NCBI GenBank assembly: GCA_017413145.1
Contig: JAFPUX010000506.1
Coordinates: forward strand, 1 to 11,909
Direction of reading: 5' to 3'
From: Kiritimatiellia bacterium
GTDB lineage: Bacteria > Verrucomicrobiota > Kiritimatiellia > RFP12 > UBA3636
Length of the DNA stretch: 11,909 nt
Below the pieces are notes generated by a model that searched no databases, was not told the origin of the DNA, and was given only the letters and a program-made list of their open reading frames with translations. The position numbers and the translations under genes are program-made. This document shows, piece by piece, positions 8,501 through 11,909 of the stretch; position 1 is the stretch's first letter; each line of letters opens with the position of its first letter.

Positions 8501-9678
8501 GGATCGCAGCGAAGGCCGCGGCCGGAGAACCGGTCCGGGCCGTTTTTCCGGTTTCAAACCCCTCCATGTTCCCCGCCCGGCCCCTGTTCGACGCCATGCG
8601 GGCGGATGCCCGGTTCGACGCCCGGATCGTCGTCGTCCCCGACATGCGCGGCCTGGACCGGGATCCGGCGGCCGCGCGGCGGTCGTGCCGCGAGGAGCTG
8701 GGCCGGTCGATGCCGGCGGATCGCTTCCTCGACGCGGAGCCGGACGAGTTCGGCCTCTATCCCGACGTCCTCGCCGACGCCGATATCGTCTGCTATCCGT
8801 CGCCCTACGATCTCTCGTGCTTCCGGTTCAACCCCCACTATGCCGTCGGACGCTCCTTCCTTCCGATCCACGTCAACTACGGGTTCTACCGCTCGGCCTA
8901 CGACCGGGACATCGTGGGGCGCCAGAACTACGCCTGGTTCTGGAAGGCGTTCTTCGAGTGCGAGGCGACCGCGAAGGAGTACTCGGAGCACTCGATCCTG
9001 AAAGGCGCGAATGCGGAAGTCGTCGGCTACGTCAAGATGGACGCGCTTGCTTCCGCGAAGCCGTGGCCGCGCAACGGGAACCGGAAGCGCGTCCTGATCG
9101 CCCCTCACCACTCCGTCGAGGGCGGCGCGAACGACACGCTCGCGCTTTCGAACTTCCAGCGCTACGCGGACTTCTTTCTCGCGCTGCCTGAAAGACATCC
9201 GGAAATCGACTTCGTCTTCCGGCCGCACCCCTTCCTCTTCACGGTGCTGTCGAACCCGTCGAAATGGGGGCGCGCGAAGGTCGACGACTGGATCGCCCGC
9301 ATGAAGGCGCACCCGAACGTCCGCTGGAGCGACGAAGGGGACTACTTCCCCGTCTTCGCTTCGTGCGACGCCTGCGTGCAGGACTGCGGTTCCTATCTCG
9401 TCGAATGGTTCTACACCGGGAAGCCCTGTTGCTACATGCTCAAGGATCCTTCCGACATCGACGCGAAGTTCGCGCCGCTCGGGAAGGACTGCCTCTCGCA
9501 CTGCTACCTCGCCTACGACGAAGCGGCGATCGAATCGTTCCTGCGCGACGTCGTGGAGGGCGGCGCCGATCCGAAGGCCGGCGCGCGCGACGAGTTCCGC
9601 AGGGCGGTCATGGTCAACTACCCGCACGCCGCCGACGCGGCGCTGGCGTCGATCAAGAATTCACTGGGACTTGCATGA
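5554..9678 (+). CDS. Multi-module glycosyltransferase: GT2, degenerate GT-A, RgpF-like, TagB/TagF-like
   Basis: Encodes 1374 residues starting in an ATGA overlap with wzt. The N-terminus (1-45) is a basic amphipathic stretch that may touch the membrane. Residues 89-330 are a GT2 domain: ISVVVTSYNY (89-98), VDNGSTDG (122-129), and EADD (177-180) at the metal-binding DxD position. Residues 370-560 look like a second GT-A fold, but LPGD (459-462) stands where a DxD would be, so it may be inactive. Residues 605-680 hold two 38-residue repeats. Residues 711-930 match the rhamnan synthesis protein F pattern (VFAGYSSDG, YDFGSYKRGW, FANNSCYGP). Residues 990-1374 resemble CDP-glycerol glycerophosphotransferases of the TagB/TagF type: APHHS (1183-1187), RPHP (1223-1226), and QDCGSYLVEW followed by GKP near 1276-1293. 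It probably builds or decorates the polymer exported by Wzm/Wzt. Sugar and polyol specificities are not deducible. Confidence 0.9.
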   Translation: MKFPPASLVALVRLLRRDGFSFFGKCARYAFSRDAWLWLIRGGRHATAPSPAAPARRAVPDPASAADLSPEEEERVRSRRVLRNYAPEISVVVTSYNYAHLIRETLDALVAQTYPAHEILVVDNGSTDGSPDVIREYAAKFPSVRLVQHEGCVNKGLPASVKLGAETATGEFVAFCEADDIWTPDHLEKKVRLLREHWGRPNFVINDIEPFGEPGRIREILPMMETRRPMLARTRNRIPPEEFRKRNWIFTFSMCMVRRETLLRCDMLSVPRPSNLDWWLWRQIGLENDVYCVHEPLTKWRLHRASYTCRDDNARMTADGYDMIAAMDRLLVRTHPVQAEALRAFLRPEDAFRCENGRLLLDGAGIEGPRFTVAVPLIGSAAALARTFESIASQTYGAFDVRLVGRCPDPVSDDAAARLRATLGPGVSVRLAACPYADLSALIDAAFPGADGDWGLLVLPGDVLRPEALQTFASRIVLDPDADGFWATARCLESNVKFAPLPDATPTPFAAPGAFVFRLSVPEPADAPGFPDFPELRLLLRTVSGRKAVFVDHAVLLHDDAPDGLDPFGRRIFAAAAAFAQFRGDPPPPAMPADPFKDMPLVSRSRFFDGAYYLRDNADVARAGMEPFVHYARYGTTPDRNPSVQFIGDEYLAVNPDVGYAKVHPLVHYERHGRTEGRLISFLENDRAPSFPKGAVPLSRSFGTHAPEKRRTAVFAGYSSDGRIPETDLEYLRGLREVCDNVVYVCNNPVFPDEADKLDGLVGAALFECHGEYDFGSYKRGWLLAKEAGLLDPSACDEVVFANNSCYGPVFPFSRTFAAMSSRSCDFWGLATCRVLGRDHLQSFFLVFRRKVLDGPELDSFLRAVTRQPSRGYIVMRYEFEITKRLADAGYSFDALVPVSFHAEKGAVPSRMPVTTMEQYGFPILKAKVVNGDSRESVDHALEIVRNANPKLAAMIRRGSMERRHPRVSVEEHRASFAATVARIAAKAAAGEPVRAVFPVSNPSMFPARPLFDAMRADARFDARIVVVPDMRGLDRDPAAARRSCREELGRSMPADRFLDAEPDEFGLYPDVLADADIVCYPSPYDLSCFRFNPHYAVGRSFLPIHVNYGFYRSAYDRDIVGRQNYAWFWKAFFECEATAKEYSEHSILKGANAEVVGYVKMDALASAKPWPRNGNRKRVLIAPHHSVEGGANDTLALSNFQRYADFFLALPERHPEIDFVFRPHPFLFTVLSNPSKWGRAKVDDWIARMKAHPNVRWSDEGDYFPVFASCDACVQDCGSYLVEWFYTGKPCCYMLKDPSDIDAKFAPLGKDCLSHCYLAYDEAAIESFLRDVVEGGADPKAGARDEFRRAVMVNYPHAADAALASIKNSLGLA
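7366..7593 (+). repeat. Two tandem 38-residue repeats between glycosyltransferase modules
   Basis: Residues 605-642 and 643-680 share YLxxNxDVxxA...PxVHYxRxG...R in exact 38-residue register: Y613/Y651, N617/N655, D619/D657, H630/H668, G635/G673, R640/R678. Motifs of the form YLxxNPDV...HYxxxGxxEGR recur in large bacterial glycosyltransferase and rhamnan-synthesis proteins. Here they separate the GT-A modules from the RgpF-like module. Their role is unknown. Confidence 0.75.
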
Positions 9679-10880
9679 AAACGAGAATCGCGATCGTCGG
9701 CGCCGGACCGGCCGGCCTAACCTTGGCCCACGCGCTCCTGCGGCGGGGGATCGGGGACTTCCTCGTTTTCGAAAAGGAAGCGGACGCCGGCGGCCTCTGC
9801 CGCACGCGCATCGTCGACGGAAGCCCGCTCGACATCGGCGGCGGGCACTTCCTCGACGTCCGCCGCCCGACCGTGACGGAGTTCGTCTTCGGATTCATGC
9901 CGGAGTCGGAGTGGAACCGCTTCGACCGCGATTCACGCATCCGCATCCACGGGCAGACGATCGGCAGCCCGTTCGAGGCCAACATCTGGCAGCTCGACGA
10001 AGCGCACCGGAAGCGGTATCTCGCCGACATCGCCGAGGCGGGGTGCAACACGGGCGCCCCGATGCCCGAGAAGTTCGTCGACTGGATCTACTGGAAGCTC
10101 GGCAGGGGCATCGCCGAGGACTACATGCTGCCCTACAACCGCAAGATGTTCGGCGACGACCTGAACGCCCTCGGGACCTACTGGCTCGACAAGCTCCCGA
10201 GCGTTTCCTACGAGGACACGCTCCGCAGCTGCGAGGAGCGTCGCCCTCACGCGGTCCAGCCGGGCCACGCCGTCTTCTATTACCCGAAGGCGCACGGCAT
10301 CGGCGAAGTCTGGCGGCGGATGGCCGACGCGCTCGGCCCGCGGCTCGTCGCCGGGACGGAGGTGCGGACGCTCGACGTCGCGTCCCGGACCCTGAACGGG
10401 GAAATCGATGCCGACGTCGTCGTGAACACGGCGCCCTGGCCCGCGTTCGATCGCATCGACGGCCTTTCGCCCGAAGCGCATGCGACAATCGCCCGCCTCC
10501 GGCACACGTCGGTCGACGTCGACTACGTGCCGCAGACGCTCGACACGCCCGCGCAGTGGATCTACCTGCCCGATCCGGCGCTTCCGGAGCACCGCCTGCT
10601 CGTCCGGAGCAACTTCGTCCCCGGCGCGCGCGGCCACTGGCGCGAGACGCGCCGCGAACGCAACGTCCCGCTCCGTCCCGGCGCGTTCCGTCATTCGTCG
10701 GAGTATTCGTATCCGCTCAACACGATCGGGAAGAACGAGGCGATGGCCGCGCTCCTCGCGGAAACCGCTGCGAGCGGCGTTTTCGGCCTCGGCCGCTGGG
10801 GCGAATGGCAGCACTACAACACCGACGTCGTCGTGGAGCGCGCCCTCGCGATGGCGGAGCGGATTGCGCCGCCACGCTGA
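9675..10880 (+). CDS. UDP-galactopyranose-mutase-like FAD-dependent enzyme
   Basis: Encodes 401 residues, close to the usual size of UDP-galactopyranose mutases, and starts in an ATGA overlap with the glycosyltransferase gene. The N-terminus has a Rossmann FAD site GAGPAG (9-14), the acidic residue E33 ending beta-2, GG at 39-40 and DIGGGHF (53-59). The C-terminus has the mutase-like pattern GRWGEWQHYNTD (373-384) followed by V..AL, comparable to GRLAEYKYYDMD in bacterial Glf, and EYSYPLN (343-349), comparable to the YYPVN stretch of Glf. Glf converts UDP-galactopyranose to UDP-galactofuranose in the cytoplasm using reduced FAD. This protein is divergent, so it may act on another nucleotide sugar or be a related flavin oxidoreductase. 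Being last in the export operon, it most likely supplies a sugar donor to the upstream transferase. Confidence 0.8.
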   Translation: MKTRIAIVGAGPAGLTLAHALLRRGIGDFLVFEKEADAGGLCRTRIVDGSPLDIGGGHFLDVRRPTVTEFVFGFMPESEWNRFDRDSRIRIHGQTIGSPFEANIWQLDEAHRKRYLADIAEAGCNTGAPMPEKFVDWIYWKLGRGIAEDYMLPYNRKMFGDDLNALGTYWLDKLPSVSYEDTLRSCEERRPHAVQPGHAVFYYPKAHGIGEVWRRMADALGPRLVAGTEVRTLDVASRTLNGEIDADVVVNTAPWPAFDRIDGLSPEAHATIARLRHTSVDVDYVPQTLDTPAQWIYLPDPALPEHRLLVRSNFVPGARGHWRETRRERNVPLRPGAFRHSSEYSYPLNTIGKNEAMAALLAETAASGVFGLGRWGEWQHYNTDVVVERALAMAERIAPPR

Positions 10881-10896
10881 CGCAGTCGCGCACTCT

Positions 10897-10936
10897 CCCG
10901 CCGGTCACTTCGCGAGAAGGAGGGACGACCGGCGGG
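10897..10936. terminator. Long hairpin between convergent genes, possible bidirectional terminator
   Basis: CCCGCCGGTC (10897-10906) pairs perfectly with GACCGGCGGG (10927-10936). Within the loop CTTC (10908-10911) pairs with GAAG (10916-10919) around GCGA, a GNRA tetraloop on the + strand. It sits 16 nt after the operon's stop and includes the stop codon of the minus-strand glycosyltransferase. There is no T-tract on the 3' side in either direction (an A-run follows on the + strand), so it is not a classical intrinsic terminator. Confidence 0.5.
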
Positions 10937-11681
10937 AAAAACGGACGCGGATGGCGGTCTTGAAGTAGCGGAAGTTGGCGAAGAAGGAATTCTGGGATTC
11001 GCCTTCGGGGCGCGGTTTCCAGTTCGCCGGAATCTGCACGAAGGGCACGCCGAGCCGGAGCGGGACGACCGAGGTCTCCAGGAAGAACGGATGGCGCAGT
11101 TCCTTCCAGGCGACGGCTCGGAGAAGGGCCGTCGGAAAGAGGCGGTATCCGAACGTGAGGTCGTTCAGCCGGGTCAGGAAAATCGCCGACATGAGTTTCT
11201 CGAAGACGGCGTTGCAGACCTGTTTGACCTTGTTGTAACCGGAAAAACTCCCGCCCTTCATCCACCGGGAAGCGGTCACCACGCGGCGGGGGTTCTCCTT
11301 CGCGAGGGCGATCATCCGGCTGACGAGTTCCGGCGGCGTTTCCAAGTCGGCGGAGATCATGACGGAATGGCTTCCGCGGGCCTCGGGGAACGCGCTGCGG
11401 TAGGCGCCTCCGGCGAACGGGAGCGTCTGGTACACGATGCGGACGGGCGTCTTGCCGGCGGATTCCGCGACGAGGGCCTCGGCCGTCTCGCGGCAACCGG
11501 GCGTCGTCTTTTCCGGGTGCAGGAGAATCAGGAATTCGCGCAGGTCGGCGGGATCGCACGTCTTCTCGACGACGGCGACCGTCTCGCGGAGCGAAAACGT
11601 TTCGTTGATGGCGGCGACGAGGACGCTCGCGTTTTCGAACGCGGTCGGGAGCGATTGTTCGAGGACGGGATGGAGTTTCAT
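10905..11681 (-). CDS. GT2 family glycosyltransferase, dolichol-phosphate-mannose-synthase-like, soluble
   Basis: Encodes 258 residues on the minus strand, convergent with the export operon. The N-terminal strand ASVLVAAINE (18-27) opens a GT-A fold. SADLETPPELV (110-120) occupies the position of the metal-binding DAD in Dpm1-like enzymes, with only part of the motif kept (ADLE). LNDLTFGYRLFP (172-183) and the R-x-x-GES triad near 224-229 are further family marks. There is no C-terminal membrane pair, so it resembles the soluble Dpm1 type and not GtrB. It probably transfers a sugar to a polyprenyl phosphate or to another acceptor, and may feed the neighbouring pathway. ATG at 11681 is chosen; a TTG at 11777 extends the frame but would place the predicted promoter inside the gene. 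No Shine-Dalgarno is seen. Confidence 0.85.
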   Translation of the reverse strand: MKLHPVLEQSLPTAFENASVLVAAINETFSLRETVAVVEKTCDPADLREFLILLHPEKTTPGCRETAEALVAESAGKTPVRIVYQTLPFAGGAYRSAFPEARGSHSVMISADLETPPELVSRMIALAKENPRRVVTASRWMKGGSFSGYNKVKQVCNAVFEKLMSAIFLTRLNDLTFGYRLFPTALLRAVAWKELRHPFFLETSVVPLRLGVPFVQIPANWKPRPEGESQNSFFANFRYFKTAIRVRFSRRSSLLLAK

Positions 11682-11748
11682 CGAAGGATGCGGGAAACGC
11701 GGCGGGGAGGACTCAAGGGACGGCGACGGCCGTGAATATCGGCGCGGA

Positions 11749-11777
11749 ATACTACCACGGTCCGCGGCAGGGCACAA
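11749..11777 (-). promoter_or_regulatory. Candidate promoter of the minus-strand glycosyltransferase
   Basis: On the minus strand TTGTGC (11777-11772) is followed by a 17-nt spacer and TAGTAT (11754-11749), with a TG extension (TGGTAGTAT). Transcription would start near 11742, giving a leader of about 60 nt before the ATG at 11681. The -35 match is partial. Confidence 0.45.
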
Positions 11778-11783
11778 GCGGGA

Positions 11784-11812
11784 TTGACGCGGGGGGCACG
11801 GGATGCTAGACT
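11784..11812 (+). promoter_or_regulatory. Strong sigma70-type promoter, predicted leaderless
   Basis: TTGACG (11784-11789), a 17-nt spacer and TAGACT (11807-11812) with a TG extension (TGCTAGACT) form a near-consensus promoter. The GTG start at 11820 lies 7 nt beyond the -10 box, the same distance as at the export operon. No ribosome-binding site fits in between. Confidence 0.68.
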
Positions 11813-11819
11813 TGCCGCC

Positions 11820-11909
11820 GTGAAGACCCTTCGCCGCGTCCTGTTCGCCGCGTGGACCGTTTTGGCGGCCACGCGGGGGGATGCGCGGTCGTTCTCGCTC
11901 GATTTGCGC
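11820..11909 (+). CDS. N-terminus of a secreted protein, 3' partial
   Basis: Thirty codons are visible from the GTG at 11820 to the window end. They encode a Sec-type signal peptide: a basic start (MKTLRR), a hydrophobic core (VLFAAWTVLAA) and a plausible cleavage site near residue 22, after the sequence GDA. The promoter just upstream supports this start. Nothing of the mature domain can be identified. Confidence 0.7.
   Translation, partial: MKTLRRVLFAAWTVLAATRGDARSFSLDLR

Noticed and set aside
11682..11777. TTG-started N-terminal extension of the minus-strand glycosyltransferase
   Set aside because: Pro/Arg/Ser-rich, lacks family similarity and covers the predicted promoter.
1..11909. CRISPR array, tRNA/rRNA genes, insertion sequences
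   Set aside because: No direct-repeat/spacer pattern, no cloverleaf or rRNA-like sequence, and no transposase or terminal inverted repeats were seen.

Overview
The window is very GC-rich, densely coding DNA from an uncultured-looking bacterium. The secreted metalloprotease at the left end carries Ig-like and FnIII-like modules of a style I associate with the Kiritimatiellota/Verrucomicrobiota (PVC) group. No gene start shows a convincing Shine-Dalgarno sequence. I therefore lean towards a Kiritimatiellae-type genome, but this is inference from protein style and not a taxonomic assignment.

Layout. (1) Positions 1-3387 (+): 3' part of a large secreted metzincin metalloprotease, with its N-terminus outside the window. 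(2) 3388-3519: a short spacer with a good sigma70-type promoter whose -10 box lies 7 nt from the next start codon. (3) 3520-10880 (+): a tight four-gene operon for making and exporting a cell-surface polysaccharide. It holds an ABC-2 permease (Wzm), its ATPase (Wzt) with an unusual C-terminal triple repeat, a 1374-residue multi-module glycosyltransferase (GT2, a degenerate GT-A-like module, two short repeats, an RgpF-like module, and a TagB/TagF-like module), and a UDP-galactopyranose-mutase-like flavoenzyme. The first two genes are 7 nt apart and the next two junctions are ATGA overlaps. (4) 10881-10904 and beyond: a long hairpin between convergent genes. (5) 10905-11681 (-): a soluble dolichol-phosphate-mannose-synthase-like GT2. 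(6) 11682-11819: a divergent promoter region. (7) 11820-11909 (+): the start of a gene with a signal peptide, cut by the window end.

How the genes fit together. The multi-module enzyme would assemble or decorate a glycan, possibly rhamnan-like and with a polyol-phosphate or related transfer step. The mutase-like enzyme would supply a rearranged nucleotide sugar such as a galactofuranose donor. Wzm/Wzt would move the finished lipid-linked polymer across the inner membrane. The Wzt tail contains three copies of a unit with an exact 50-residue period, resembling DUF5648, where a Wzt_C glycan-recognition domain is often found. That tail and the glycosyltransferase architecture are the most novel items here. 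A further theme is a shared promoter arrangement (TTGnnn, 17 nt, TAGAnT with a TG extension, 7 nt, start codon) at two genes, which predicts leaderless mRNAs.
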